From Tritrichomonas foetus (lineage: Eukaryota > Parabasalia > Tritrichomonadida > Tritrichomonadidae): 64,000 nt of DNA. This document shows, piece after piece, positions 9,985-20,466 of this stretch; positions within the stretch are counted from its first letter, which is position 1, and every line of letters begins with the position of its first letter. The stretch covers positions 1 to 64,000 of the forward strand of contig MLAK01000562.1 of the NCBI GenBank assembly GCA_001839685.1, given 5' to 3'. Under the pieces are notes generated by a model. That model saw only the letters and a list, made by a program, of their open reading frames with translations. It was not told where the DNA came from and did not search any database. The position numbers and the translations under genes are program-made.

Positions 9985-11031
9985 TCAGCAACATCCACAA
10001 GTTTCTGTTTCAGAGATGTGGCTGAAAGGTGATTTAAGTTGTAGATTTGGCCCCAAAAGCCTCTGTTCGATATTATCGTCTCTTATTCGAATTGGCGGTG
10101 TTTTGGATGGTTGTAAATGCTCAATTGCGCGTGCAATGATGTTTCTGTGTTCGTGGAGGAAATCTGACCAATCAAATGGATCATCTAATTTGAAACCATT
10201 ATTTCGACAGATCCTCATTAAACATTGGTAAATATGTTGGTAGTTTGGTGTATCAGTAAAGCTCAAAGAATTGATGTGTCTCCATACTTCAAACAGTTCA
10301 GGTGCCACTGGGGACACTTTTGTTCCAATGTTGAAGTTCTCTTTCATTTCTAGAATAAGCCTTTTATCCTGTTCACCACGCCATGGGAGCTGTTCGACTG
10401 CAAATTCATAGGTTAAGTAAAACCATGAAATTAAATCATCCCTTCGACTTAAATCAAGACTCATGTGAGCATTGCGTGATGCATACGCTCGAGTCCCTCG
10501 AAATCCAACTCGATGGCGGGCAGGAAGGTGCTGCCCTGTTTGAGGATTAACATAAACACGAGCAAGCCCAAAATCAATAAGACAAAGTGGATTTTCTGTC
10601 CCTTCTCGAGTCAAAATGTTGCCTGGTTTTATGTCCCTATGAACAAATCCAAAAACATGGAATGATTCAATACATTTAAGAATATGATATGATGCGCGAA
10701 TTGCAGTCGATAAAGAAAACCGCTGGCCAGGAATCTTTTTGAGAATATGCGATAAACTCGGACCAAGAAGTTCTTCCGATATAAATGAAAATGACTCAGA
10801 TCGGCCATAAACGCCAAGCCGTGGAAAACTTGCTGAAGATTGAACTTGCGCGAGAATTTTAAACTCGAAATTTAAAGTTTTTCGATGAGCATCGTTGGAT
10901 TCTGTTTTTAATGCCCATATGATGCCGGTTCGAGTATCAATTGCGGAATAAATTTCGCCGAATGCTCCCCGACCTATTTTTGGCCCGATAAGGTAGTCAA
11001 GGATTTGGCATCCCTGCTCGAGGTGACTCAT
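9985..11031 (-). CDS. Casein kinase 1 (CK1) family protein kinase
   Basis: The 348-residue protein is a single Ser/Thr kinase domain. The Gly-rich loop is IGRGAFGEIYSA (about residues 19-30), the ATP lysine is Lys42 (WALK), the catalytic loop is HRDIKPGN (131-138, Asp133) and the metal-binding motif is DFG (153-155). CK1 hallmarks are the missing APE motif and the RRDDLISWFYLTYEF...LPWRG block at about 196-218. It is close to the CK1/TTBKL group that is greatly expanded in trichomonads. The short C-terminal tail ends in CGCC, a cluster of cysteines at the very end that could be lipidated (inference). The substrate is unknown. Confidence 0.92.
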   Translation of the reverse strand: MSHLEQGCQILDYLIGPKIGRGAFGEIYSAIDTRTGIIWALKTESNDAHRKTLNFEFKILAQVQSSASFPRLGVYGRSESFSFISEELLGPSLSHILKKIPGQRFSLSTAIRASYHILKCIESFHVFGFVHRDIKPGNILTREGTENPLCLIDFGLARVYVNPQTGQHLPARHRVGFRGTRAYASRNAHMSLDLSRRDDLISWFYLTYEFAVEQLPWRGEQDKRLILEMKENFNIGTKVSPVAPELFEVWRHINSLSFTDTPNYQHIYQCLMRICRNNGFKLDDPFDWSDFLHEHRNIIARAIEHLQPSKTPPIRIRDDNIEQRLLGPNLQLKSPFSHISETETCGCC

Positions 11032-11877
11032 CGGGGTTGATTATTAAACGGTCGCATGATTCATACTTTTTCAATACTAATATCGTTTTTTCAGATAACT
11101 TTTCTCTCAGAAATTTTCCACTTTGTGAATAAAGCATGTATTGGATGATGAGAAATGAGTAATCTAATCAAATCATTATTCAAATGTGACACTGATTCAT
11201 GAAATGAAAATTGAGCTCTAAAATATTCATGGTGCACTTTTCTTATTTTCAAGTGAAAATAATATCTATAATCGAATCTTGAGAAATTATCAATATCATA
11301 TGGCAATGATACGTTATAACTATATAACATAATTATTAATTATTAATTACACTACTATTACAAATCAAGAAATAATACTTGATCTCATAATATTTTGATT
11401 TATGATTTTTAAATTGTGAATTACAAAAATAGAATGCAATTATTTAGTGAATGATATAGGTTTGTTAATTAGGTCCAATAAATCTACTTCACGATTGCTA
11501 AGTTAGCATATCATTATTATCTTTTTTTTCTTCAAAGGAAATGGATCATTGTGCCTCCATATTTCTATTTCTTTCAAGTAATCTATAAAAATTCACCCAA
11601 AATAAGTAATATCTTTATACGAAATAAATACAACATAAAAGTTGCTGTAGATATAGATTCATTGATAGTTTGAAAGATTTTCTGATAAGCTTAGAAACAG
11701 CAGGTGATAATTGATTGAATTCAAAGTGAACTTAGCTTTCATTTTTATTCAATTTGAATTTTTTATTCCACAATTATTCTCAAGATACCAATTTTTTTAT
11801 TCAATTAGAGATGAATTAACTCACATTTCATTTCATTTATTGTTTTTCTCTTTGAGAATTGTTATTTAAAAAAAAAA
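11032..11877. other. Divergent intergenic region, no gene seen
   Basis: These 846 bases lie between the CK1 kinase and the DUF3447 ankyrin gene and should contain both promoters. No coding frame or RNA gene was recognised. TCACATTTCATTTCATTT at 11821-11838 holds several initiator-like TCA-Y-(T/A) matches, but about 45-55 bases before the ATG. Confidence 0.5.
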
Positions 11878-13086
11878 ATGACTCTTGACGAAAAAAGTGA
11901 TGGTATGTCTTTGGAAGCCCTCCAAAAAGTGTTATATAATATTAATGAAGACAACATAAAAGAATCATCTCAGGCCGTTGTCAACTCTGTTTATTGTTTG
12001 TCAGAGAAACAGTTTGCAATTTTTTTCAACCAACTAATTAAAGCAGTTCCTTTCAGAACGGAAAGAATGGATTATATTGTAGATTTTTTCATTGAAATTA
12101 TTGAACAATCACCAGTGGCAAAAAACTCAATTTCTTTATCTTTAGGCATTGAACCATTACTTCCACTTCAATGTGACCTTTATTCTGATCTAATTAATCC
12201 AATTGCATGTTTTTATTCTAAACTCGAAAAAAGAAATGTTTTTTCTTTTGAAGAATACGCCAAACAATTCTTTAATGAGTATATTGTTCAATTATGGAAA
12301 AAATATATCATTGTTACATCAAGGTTATTTCATTGGTTTATTGAGAAATTTTTGGTGTTTGATTATCCGGATTGGAAGCGACCTGAAGGGTATTCCACTT
12401 TATATTTTAATAATTATAATTGCCGATCAATGACAGTTCATAATATAATCGAACATATGCTTTTTTCAGCAGAAACATATCATTATTTCGATTTTGATGA
12501 GATTGATGATTTAGATGAATATACCAAGGCCTATATTTTGAAATATTTGTCCGATCAAAAAATACCACATAATGATGCAACAGATGCAATAATGAAAGAC
12601 GATATAGATTTATTACAATATTGTGTTTCGATAACATCAAATTTTGATTTCAATGGAGATATTCGGTGTAATATATTCAATAACAATATCATGTTATTCG
12701 ATGAACCACTATATAACAAACACTATCATCCAAAAAAAGTCAGTTTTGTTCAATTAGCTGCATTATTTCAGTCAGTTAGCTGTTTCAAATATTTAATGTT
12801 GAACAATGCTGATTTGAAAGATACAATGGACTATGCAATCGCAGGAGGAAATATAGAAATAATTCGATTACTTGAAAATACAATTCCAAAAGATGAAAAT
12901 GAAGAAAAAGAATGGGAAGTAGCAGCAGTTATTGCCATTACTTATCATCACAATAACATCTTAGAATGGATTTTCGAAACGAAAAATTCTAATTTTATAT
13001 CTATTGAACGTATTATTACAATTGCTCGTGATTGTAATGTTTGGGCATATAATTTCATCATAGAAAAGCAAAATCAACTGAAATAA
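11878..13086 (+). CDS. DUF3447/ankyrin-repeat protein
   Basis: The 402-residue protein has the layout of the large DUF3447 ankyrin family of trichomonads. The N-terminal half (about 1-210) is helical without clear repeats. The C-terminal half holds degenerate ankyrin repeats with the family block LAALFQSVSCFKYLMLNNA (about 297-315), followed by YAIAGGNIEIIRLLENT (about 323-339). The function is unknown; ankyrin repeats generally mediate protein binding. The start ATG follows a run of A bases. No signal peptide or membrane segment is present. It is the same type as the broken gene at 42061-43803. Confidence 0.75.
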   Translation: MTLDEKSDGMSLEALQKVLYNINEDNIKESSQAVVNSVYCLSEKQFAIFFNQLIKAVPFRTERMDYIVDFFIEIIEQSPVAKNSISLSLGIEPLLPLQCDLYSDLINPIACFYSKLEKRNVFSFEEYAKQFFNEYIVQLWKKYIIVTSRLFHWFIEKFLVFDYPDWKRPEGYSTLYFNNYNCRSMTVHNIIEHMLFSAETYHYFDFDEIDDLDEYTKAYILKYLSDQKIPHNDATDAIMKDDIDLLQYCVSITSNFDFNGDIRCNIFNNNIMLFDEPLYNKHYHPKKVSFVQLAALFQSVSCFKYLMLNNADLKDTMDYAIAGGNIEIIRLLENTIPKDENEEKEWEVAAVIAITYHHNNILEWIFETKNSNFISIERIITIARDCNVWAYNFIIEKQNQLK

Positions 13087-13234
13087 TTCATTATCAATTC
13101 TATATCAACAATTCCAAAAATTTAATAAAGAACATATCAAACATTTCCTCTTAATATTATTTATATTCATAAGTTTAACAGTGGTTTAAGTTTCATGAGA
13201 ATCATCAGATTTTGTTTGATAAAATTGGCATGAT

Positions 13235-14884
13235 CTATTTTCTATTTGTGATCATTGGTCTTGTGATGTTGGGTCTACCACCTTTAGGCCGTCCAATTGG
13301 TGATATTGCAGGGACAGATGAATCATAATTATTATTTGTCGGTTGAACAAGATGAGCTGTATTTAATCTTTCTTTGGTTTGCTCAATTATATTCAATAAA
13401 TTAGCGATATGAACTGTCTTTTCATCAAGTTCTCTTCTTAATTCTTTTATTTCATTGGATTCTACTTGATGTTCTTTATTTTGATTTTTTAGATTTTCAT
13501 TTTCTTTGGAGAGTTGGTCGATAATATTTTTCAAATTATTTATTTCTTGATCTTTTTGCTCATTTTCATAAGAAAGTCGATCATTTTCATTAAAAATATC
13601 GGATAATTTCATCTCCATTCGGCCTTTCAGTTTCTTGTTTTCGTCAATGATTGCTCTATCCGGTGCAGTTCTCTTTTTTTCAATTTCAATTTCATTCTTC
13701 AATTTCTGAATTTGCTCTTCCATATTTTGTATATTTTTCACACTAATTTTTCTGAGTCGACTTTCCAATAATTCTTTTCCTGCAAAAAAATGAGAATAGC
13801 CAAGGTGCTTGGGCGCTTTTTGATTGATTAAAGCAATTGAAGATGTATTTCCACACCATGCAAAAGTAACTTTTCCATTAATATGTAAATCAATTGGACG
13901 ATTTATACAATCAAAGGAATCACTGAAAAGTTGATACCTTTTATTATTTCCAAACCCAAATAATTTTCCAGATTCAGTCACTAAAAGAGAATGAGCACCG
14001 CCCACAGCAGCATCAATAATGGATTCATTTATAGTTAATTGTTCGAATTCTACAGCATCACTTGTTTGTCCATTACCTAATTGGTTATACTGGTTGTCAC
14101 CGACATCAAAAACTCTTCCATCATCTGAAACTGCAATACAGTGTCCACAATAACCATAAACTCGATGAATATGAATTCCATGCATAGAATAAACTTCCGA
14201 AAAATCTCTCGAGTCATTGTTTAAGTATCCATTTGCAAATAATTTCCCATTTACTGTGACAGCAGCAGTAAACGATATTTTAGATGTTACATTGATTGAA
14301 TTATTGGATTTTCCATTAATTGCAGGATTCGAATTTTTGACGAATAAAGAACAACGGCAAATGTCATAAACAGGCTCACGTAGATGAACATGTCTAGGTG
14401 CACTTGCAGGGTTCTTTGAAAAGATATAAAAGTCACCTTGTGCATCAATAGCTACGGGACTTAAATAACCACTTGATATAAAAATTGGTTTGCATTCAAA
14501 AGTATGAATCGATGGAATTTTATTGATACTTTTTTGGGAACAGTATATAATGAATCCTTTCTCAGTTAAATAAATTGTATATATTTGGCCACATTTAGCA
14601 GATATAAAGCGATCATTAATATTTGAAAATTGAACTTCCGTTGGAATATTATAAATTTCACGTTTTTGTGTTCCAATAAAAAATTCACGATCATCACCAA
14701 CAGCAAAAGCCTTTCCATCTTTGGTTATAAACACTGTATGTTGATTACCAATCGACAAATCTGAAATAATATCATAATTTATGTCAATTGGCAAAGGAGG
14801 ATTGACAAGAAGAGAACCATCTTTTGATTGATCATTTGATTGAACAATAAGCTGATGATGTGTATTTCTTCCTGATGAAATCAT
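13235..14884 (-). CDS. RCC1-like repeat protein with C-terminal coiled coil
   Basis: The N-terminal 370 or so residues contain RCC1-type beta-propeller repeats. Clear copies are GNQHTVFITKDGKAFAVGDD, CGHCIAVSDDGRVFDVGDNQ with YNQLGNG, and GGAHSLLVTESGKLFGFGNN. The remaining region (about 390-510) is a Glu/Lys/Asn-rich coiled coil and the end is basic (GRPKGGRPNITRPMITNRK). The open frame extends 20 codons further to a TTG, but the first ATG lies at 14884, giving 549 residues. RCC1 itself is the Ran exchange factor, but most RCC1-like proteins are not. The fused coiled coil argues for a scaffold or cytoskeletal role (inference). Confidence 0.75.
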   Translation of the reverse strand: MISSGRNTHHQLIVQSNDQSKDGSLLVNPPLPIDINYDIISDLSIGNQHTVFITKDGKAFAVGDDREFFIGTQKREIYNIPTEVQFSNINDRFISAKCGQIYTIYLTEKGFIIYCSQKSINKIPSIHTFECKPIFISSGYLSPVAIDAQGDFYIFSKNPASAPRHVHLREPVYDICRCSLFVKNSNPAINGKSNNSINVTSKISFTAAVTVNGKLFANGYLNNDSRDFSEVYSMHGIHIHRVYGYCGHCIAVSDDGRVFDVGDNQYNQLGNGQTSDAVEFEQLTINESIIDAAVGGAHSLLVTESGKLFGFGNNKRYQLFSDSFDCINRPIDLHINGKVTFAWCGNTSSIALINQKAPKHLGYSHFFAGKELLESRLRKISVKNIQNMEEQIQKLKNEIEIEKKRTAPDRAIIDENKKLKGRMEMKLSDIFNENDRLSYENEQKDQEINNLKNIIDQLSKENENLKNQNKEHQVESNEIKELRRELDEKTVHIANLLNIIEQTKERLNTAHLVQPTNNNYDSSVPAISPIGRPKGGRPNITRPMITNRK

Positions 14885-15222
14885 AGAGAAAAAAGTATTT
14901 TCAAATGTATGGAAGCTTATTGAATTTTTTGAAAAAGAATTCAATTTTTATTTGTATTACACAATTTTTCAATGAAATCGACCAGACAAAATACTTAATA
15001 ATATGAAAAGATCTTGATCTCTGAATGATTAATATCGATAATTTTAATAATTATATTTTATATAATTTTCATAAAGATTATAATTTTATATTAAATTGGA
15101 ATTTCATAAGACAAAAAGGAGAATAAATCTGATTAATGATTTCACCTATGTTGAGTGTTCGAATTCACCTTTGGTTTTTTGATAATTTGCTGATTTTCCA
15201 AAATTGGAAAATATAGTTAAAA
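14885..15222. other. Divergent intergenic region, no gene seen
   Basis: Short AT-rich spacer between the RCC1-like gene and the coiled-coil gene. A T-arm-like stretch near 15150-15170 does not fold into a tRNA. Confidence 0.5.
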
Positions 15223-17382
15223 ATGAAAAAGAATACTCCAACGAAGCATCGATCCAAAAGTATTCCAAATAATTGGATCCCAGAACCTAAACATAGACGA
15301 CCATCACATTTAATCCGCCAAAGATCCCCCCCTGGAACCTCTTCTACGAGACGGAGTTATTTAAAAGTCGCAAAAAGTAAACCAAAAGAATTACCAAATA
15401 CCGATGCTCAGCATTTCAATTCGATTATCCAATCATTGAATATTCTAATTCGTGATTTATTTTTACCAGCTTCAATTTTATCAGATTTCACAAAATATTC
15501 CGAAAAAATCAATCAAGTTGGAATTTCCACAATAAAATCAAAATCTGAACCAACGCAATTCATGGAACTATGGAATGAGTTTGTTGAAGCTTTTCAAAAG
15601 TATTCATCAATCAAGCCAAAAGAAAGATTAATCTCATTTTTTGAATCATCAATTCAATTATTGAATAAAATAATTGATCAAGTGGCTTCACATCCTCCTT
15701 CAAATTTAAACAGTCTTCATCAATTTAATAATTCATGTTCACAAATTCGACTAGAAGTTGAAACTTTATCAAATTTTCTTTTAAATTCTGATGATTTTTC
15801 ATCTATACTAAACCAGCTTTCTTTATTCAATCAAAAAATCAACGAAACCAAGTTTTTCAAACTCGCCATTTTATCAATGAAAAAACGTGAAGCTTTTCAA
15901 TTCGAAATAAAACATACTATTGAACGTATCAATAAAAGCTTAGAGAATTACCAAAATAAAGACGCCTTAATTTTTAAAGCCATTGACAAAATCAATTCCT
16001 TCAATACTTCCTTCAATCAATTATTTTATCCAACCTCTAAAAATGTAGGTGATTCTCTTCAAACACAATCTCTATCAAATATTCCACCAATTGAACACTC
16101 AACCAATTATGCAAATAATAATACCAACAATAATGGTGCAAATCAGAATTCTGAAGAAAAAACTGATAATAAATTGAGAAACGCGAGAAAAGAAAATCGA
16201 ATGTTTAAGAAGAAGTTAGAAATCGCTCTTAAAGAAGAAGAAAAAATTAGCAAAGAATTAAAATTAAAAGAAGATTTATTGGACAATTCTCGAAAAGAAT
16301 TAAAATTATTAAAACCGACAAAAACTGAAACTTTAGCAGTTTCAAAGCGAAATGATGCAAGAAAAGTTAAAAAAGAACTTCAAAACGAAGTGGACAAACT
16401 TCGAATTGAAATTCCACAGCTAGAAGAAAAATTGAGATTGAAAAAAGATGAACATTTAAAATTCCTTTCAATTACAAGAGAATTGGAAGAAGTTACAAAA
16501 GATAATGAATTTAATAAATCATTAAAAATAATTCACACCAAATATTTGAATAAAATAGATAAAAATGCAGATATTAAAAAACTTCAAATACAACTCTCAA
16601 AATTAAATAAAGAATATGACGAATTATTAAACAAAAGAAAAAATCCATCATTTTTATATTTTGATGCTCAAAGATTCCAACATGAAAACCAAAAATTGCA
16701 AAATGAACTTCAAGCTGTTCAATTAAAACATATATCCTTATTAAAAGATAGTGATTGCGATAATTATTTCATTTCAATGATTCAAACTTCGAAAAAAGAA
16801 ATAAAAGAATTAAAGCATACCCAAAATAATCAAAAACAGCGTCAAATTGAACTTATTCCAAGAGATTTTGATCCAATTCAAAAGCTAATTGATCAAAGAA
16901 GTCATCTTCAAAAAGAATATTTCATTCTTCAAAAAGGAACTCAAGAAGAAACCAAAAATCGAAGGCGTGAAATTCGTGCTGAGTTGTCAAAATTGCCTGA
17001 AATTCCAACAGAGTATAACAGACTTGTCGAAACTCTTGAAAATCTGGAAATAGCAAGAAATCAGACAAAAAAGGCAATTGAGGCTGAAACTGCCGCAATT
17101 CAATATTTCAATGAAAGTGTTTTCCAGAAAAATGAATCTCAGAATAACTTGGAGATAAAGAAGAGAAGACTCGAGCAGTTTCATGTTCAATTTGAATATG
17201 AACAAGAAAATATGAATCGATTACGAAAATCAGTGGAAGAAAGAGTTGAAATTTCTGAAAAATTGAGAATCATCGAAACTAAATTTATGAATTTATTTGG
17301 CGATAGAATTCCGTCAAAAACAACAATGACTCTTCCAGAAAAAATCGAATTAGTCACGCGGCAATTCGATAAGAAGAAATAA
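15223..17382 (+). CDS. Coiled-coil protein, function unknown
   Basis: The 719-residue protein has a basic, Ser/Pro/Arg-rich N-terminus (residues 1-55, several RRS and RSP groups). A helical region follows at about 60-270, then an Asn-rich linker (NNNTNNNGANQN, about 293-307). A long heptad-rich coiled coil fills most of residues 310-700, dominated by Lys, Glu, Leu and Gln. No catalytic motif, signal peptide or membrane segment was seen. Such proteins in trichomonads are often structural parts of the cytoskeleton or basal body, but this is inference. The stop is followed by AT-rich 3' sequence shared with the convergent alpha-SNAP gene. Confidence 0.75.
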   Translation: MKKNTPTKHRSKSIPNNWIPEPKHRRPSHLIRQRSPPGTSSTRRSYLKVAKSKPKELPNTDAQHFNSIIQSLNILIRDLFLPASILSDFTKYSEKINQVGISTIKSKSEPTQFMELWNEFVEAFQKYSSIKPKERLISFFESSIQLLNKIIDQVASHPPSNLNSLHQFNNSCSQIRLEVETLSNFLLNSDDFSSILNQLSLFNQKINETKFFKLAILSMKKREAFQFEIKHTIERINKSLENYQNKDALIFKAIDKINSFNTSFNQLFYPTSKNVGDSLQTQSLSNIPPIEHSTNYANNNTNNNGANQNSEEKTDNKLRNARKENRMFKKKLEIALKEEEKISKELKLKEDLLDNSRKELKLLKPTKTETLAVSKRNDARKVKKELQNEVDKLRIEIPQLEEKLRLKKDEHLKFLSITRELEEVTKDNEFNKSLKIIHTKYLNKIDKNADIKKLQIQLSKLNKEYDELLNKRKNPSFLYFDAQRFQHENQKLQNELQAVQLKHISLLKDSDCDNYFISMIQTSKKEIKELKHTQNNQKQRQIELIPRDFDPIQKLIDQRSHLQKEYFILQKGTQEETKNRRREIRAELSKLPEIPTEYNRLVETLENLEIARNQTKKAIEAETAAIQYFNESVFQKNESQNNLEIKKRRLEQFHVQFEYEQENMNRLRKSVEERVEISEKLRIIETKFMNLFGDRIPSKTTMTLPEKIELVTRQFDKKK

Positions 17383-17521
17383 TATTTCATCTAATTCGGC
17401 AAATGATTTTATCATCTATAATTTCTTAAATGTTATTATGCGTTTTATATTTAATGATATTTTATTATGATTATTTTGTCATCTTTTTTTACCAGATATG
17501 CATTCGAATTCAATTGCATAA

Positions 17522-17642
17522 AAGTTTGACTCACAATAGATTAATTCATCAATATTCACTTTCAACAATAATAATTCATATCGATATAATTAATGAAATA
17601 TAAACTAAGCATGTAAATAATCCAAGTTTGACTCACAATAGA
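17522..17642. repeat. 19-bp direct repeat between convergent genes
   Basis: AAGTTTGACTCACAATAGA occurs at 17522-17540 and again at 17624-17642, 102 bases apart, with no coding frame between. Its origin is unknown. Confidence 0.6.
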
Positions 17643-17723
17643 ATAAACTATTCATGTTTCGAATTTATGCAATAAATATACAAAAATAAAATCAAATAAA
17701 GAGAATAGTAAAATGATAGATTT

Positions 17724-18833
17724 TTACAGAAGCCCCCAATCATCAGGTAAATCTGCATCATCGAAATCGAGATCATCATCATATTTTGGAGCACTATTTC
17801 CTTGATTTTTATCGTTATCAGTATCATTACTTTTGCTTGAATCCTTTTTACTACTTTTCTGATTTGGTTCATCAGGCATATCACTTCTTCCGATTGGATT
17901 TCCATTTTCATCCATTTGAATTTTGATTTTAACTGTTTCTTTTTCTTCTGGTCTAGGATATTTATCTTCATAAGCAGTACCATCATCAGCAAGGTGTCTC
18001 ATATCAAGGAATCTATTTTGTATAAAGGGATCACTTGGATTACGTTTCCAGTATTCCTCTATCTCATCATCGAATTTATCAATGTCTTTTTGATCCAATA
18101 TTTTAATTAGTTTTTGCAAGAAAGGATACTCATCTTCATTTCTAAAAGCCGGATGAAGCTTTATAAATGATTCCAACTTTTTATTTGCACCAATTGTATC
18201 ATCCAATTGAAGATATGTCAAGACCATCTTGAAAAATGAATAATATGCACTTCTTTGTGTGAGCTGTGTTTCTATTTTTATTTTCATATGTTTTTCATAG
18301 CAATCAACAGCTTCACGATATTGTTTTTCTTCAGCGAGTGTATCTCCAAGCAGATCGTATGATTTTGCAAGTAATGATTTACTTATTTCATCTTTACCAA
18401 AAGCATCAATTGCTAGCCTTAGTAAATTAATGCCATCCTCATTTCTATCGATTTCTAAGTGCATGTTTGCTGCATCAAGAAAACAGCGCCCTGCATCATA
18501 TGGTTTTCTTCCCATATCCAAATACAAGTTGCCTGCCGATTTATATGCTTCTGTTGCCAATTCAATTGCATCAGGATCTTTTGCATAGCATTTTGCAGCT
18601 TCTTTAAATTGACTTACAGCTGCTGCATTATCTTTTGTTTCAATATATAGTTTTGCTGCATTCATGTGACACTCTCCTGCCTTTTTCCAAATTCGATCAA
18701 TCTTATAAGCATTTCCTGCTTGATCGTATTTATCTGCAGCTTTTGCAGGATTCTTCTTCTTTCCAAGTAAGGTCTTTTGATGGGATATTTTTTTAGCATC
18801 TTCGAATAGTTGATCTCCACGCTTCGACGACAT
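17724..18833 (-). CDS. Alpha-SNAP-like NSF attachment protein
   Basis: The 369-residue protein is a TPR-like helical protein of the SNAP family, which links NSF to SNARE complexes for disassembly after membrane fusion. The N-terminus has the AADKYDQAGNAYK and IWKKAGECHMNAAKLY helices (about 30-64). Repeated A-x-x-Y/F helices follow, and then a block near FIKLHPAFRNEDEYPFLQKL (about 224-243), which fits alpha-SNAP better than gamma-SNAP. A 75-residue C-terminal extension absent from animal alpha-SNAP is Lys/Ser-rich and ends very acidic, closing with LPDDWGLL. Alpha-SNAP needs a C-terminal leucine to stimulate NSF, and the terminal leucines here may serve that role (inference). An initiator-like TCATA lies immediately before the ATG. 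Confidence 0.87.
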   Translation of the reverse strand: MSSKRGDQLFEDAKKISHQKTLLGKKKNPAKAADKYDQAGNAYKIDRIWKKAGECHMNAAKLYIETKDNAAAVSQFKEAAKCYAKDPDAIELATEAYKSAGNLYLDMGRKPYDAGRCFLDAANMHLEIDRNEDGINLLRLAIDAFGKDEISKSLLAKSYDLLGDTLAEEKQYREAVDCYEKHMKIKIETQLTQRSAYYSFFKMVLTYLQLDDTIGANKKLESFIKLHPAFRNEDEYPFLQKLIKILDQKDIDKFDDEIEEYWKRNPSDPFIQNRFLDMRHLADDGTAYEDKYPRPEEKETVKIKIQMDENGNPIGRSDMPDEPNQKSSKKDSSKSNDTDNDKNQGNSAPKYDDDLDFDDADLPDDWGLL

Positions 18834-19311
18834 TATGAAGCTTTTCGTCTCTTTTTGAAAATCTATTCAATTTCGCTGACTTTTGAATACAAAATTTTTT
18901 ATCGTCAAGTTTTTTTCTATGAATATATTCAATTACTAATCGGGATGTCATTTGAATAGTTTATATCGCTATTCAGAGAAACTCCGCAAGTGATTTTTTT
19001 TGTCTTTATCATATCCCATTATGCACATTAATTACAAATACATAAGAACATAATAATAAATCCATTATTAGAAATAAAATGAAATCATATTTTTATATCA
19101 ATATTGGAATTTGCATATGCATTTAGTTTATTTATCAATCATTGTTTAAATTTTTTTGATATTTGCTTATCGATGAAATCACATTCTATGTTTCATTTCA
19201 ATACTAATTCAAATGTTGGTGTTACTTTTTCGATGATTATATATTTGTATTACACTCTATAAATATGTGTAAATTATAAATTAAGACAAGAGCTAAATAA
19301 AGTAGTTTTAT
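18834..19311. other. Intergenic region, no gene seen
   Basis: Nearly 480 bases of AT-rich sequence between two minus-strand genes. No coding frame, RNA gene or repeat was recognised. Confidence 0.5.
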
Positions 19312-20427
19312 TTAAGGAAATATTTTATAAACATTCATGAGTGTTTCCAAATCTTCATCGCTTCCAATGAAGCAATTTTCAATAATTTCAATCATAGTTG
19401 GTGTGAGTGGATTCACATCCTCATTGTTTGTAAAATTAAATGATTTATAAATTTCCATAATTTTTTCTTCTTCTTGAGAAATGAAATCCACAAGTGCACT
19501 CAAATTATGAGCAGGGAAATTAATTGAACTTGGTTTCATTTTCGTTAAATTCACAACGAATTTAAAAATTTTGGTGTAAATTGGATGCTCTTTCAAACTA
19601 CTTGCTTTATCATGAAAAGCAAAAGCATTCATTAGTTTTTTCCCTATTGGACTTACTTCTGAAGTACTTATCCTAGGTAAAATCATTCTCAACATAAAAA
19701 TAGAAGATACAGCAACAACTGGTGTCAAGTTATGTGGAAATCTTCTTCTTGTTACTCGAAAGACAGTCGAATAGAGAAATTGAAGAGTAATAGGTAAATT
19801 TTTACATGAGTTAATGATGGAATTAACTGCATTTAAAAGACTATCAGGCTTTTTACTAATTTTGGAGATAATCATGTTGCAATAGGCCTCACTAAACAAA
19901 GAAGATAGAGTTGATGCAGAAAAAGTGGCAGGATTTGTACCACGAAAAATTGTGGTGGCATCAGGAAGTGCTTGAATTTCTTGATGAAAGATAAATCTCA
20001 TAAAAGTTGTAAATGAACCCGATTCCCACAGTATTTTAAAAATCGATAAAGCAACTTCTTTTGTTAAATTGACCTTTGGGATTGAAAAAAGTGCTCGCGC
20101 TAAAGCAAAATCTGATTCACCCATAATTTTATAAATCTGGGAAATAATAATTTTGGGAATTTCATTTACATATGATTGTGCGAATTTAAATGATTGAATG
20201 AATGTATCTAATGGGTCTTCGGAAAAATCTGCTGTATGAAATAAAGAAAACTCATCAACACTAAAAAATGAATATTTCAAAGTAGTGAATCCATTATTAG
20301 TACAAATACTATCACCAATAAGTGAAAATTGACCTTTTGAAAACTTTTGTGAAGTTGATCCTGGATTATTAATAATGAGTGAAGAATCTCTACAATAAAT
20401 CAGCCAGCACATTCGACTTTCGCTCAT
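19312..20427 (-). CDS. RasGAP-like domain, downstream half of an interrupted gene
   Basis: This 371-residue frame carries a Ras GTPase-activating domain, which speeds GTP hydrolysis on Ras-like proteins. Residues 158-163 (TTIFRG) match the arginine-finger motif, with Arg162 as the finger. Residues 230-252 (FPHNLTPVVAVSSIF, then MLRMILPR) match the family FLR...P signature, in the form FMLR. The frame continues upstream without a shift through 13 sense codons to a single TGA at 20467-20469, then into the 193-residue frame 20467-21048. The two are therefore probably halves of one gene. The downstream half could still be translated alone from this ATG and contains the arginine finger. Alternatives are a pseudogene, a strain-specific nonsense mutation or a sequencing error. 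Confidence 0.65.
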   Translation of the reverse strand: MSESRMCWLIYCRDSSLIINNPGSTSQKFSKGQFSLIGDSICTNNGFTTLKYSFFSVDEFSLFHTADFSEDPLDTFIQSFKFAQSYVNEIPKIIISQIYKIMGESDFALARALFSIPKVNLTKEVALSIFKILWESGSFTTFMRFIFHQEIQALPDATTIFRGTNPATFSASTLSSLFSEAYCNMIISKISKKPDSLLNAVNSIINSCKNLPITLQFLYSTVFRVTRRRFPHNLTPVVAVSSIFMLRMILPRISTSEVSPIGKKLMNAFAFHDKASSLKEHPIYTKIFKFVVNLTKMKPSSINFPAHNLSALVDFISQEEEKIMEIYKSFNFTNNEDVNPLTPTMIEIIENCFIGSDEDLETLMNVYKIFP

Positions 20428-20466
20428 AACAGGAAGAAATAAAATATATTCTAATGTGTCTCTCTT

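Noticed and set aside
15150..15170. T-arm-like GTGTTCGAATTCACC
   Set aside because: No acceptor, D or anticodon stem can be formed around it, and the B box is imperfect.
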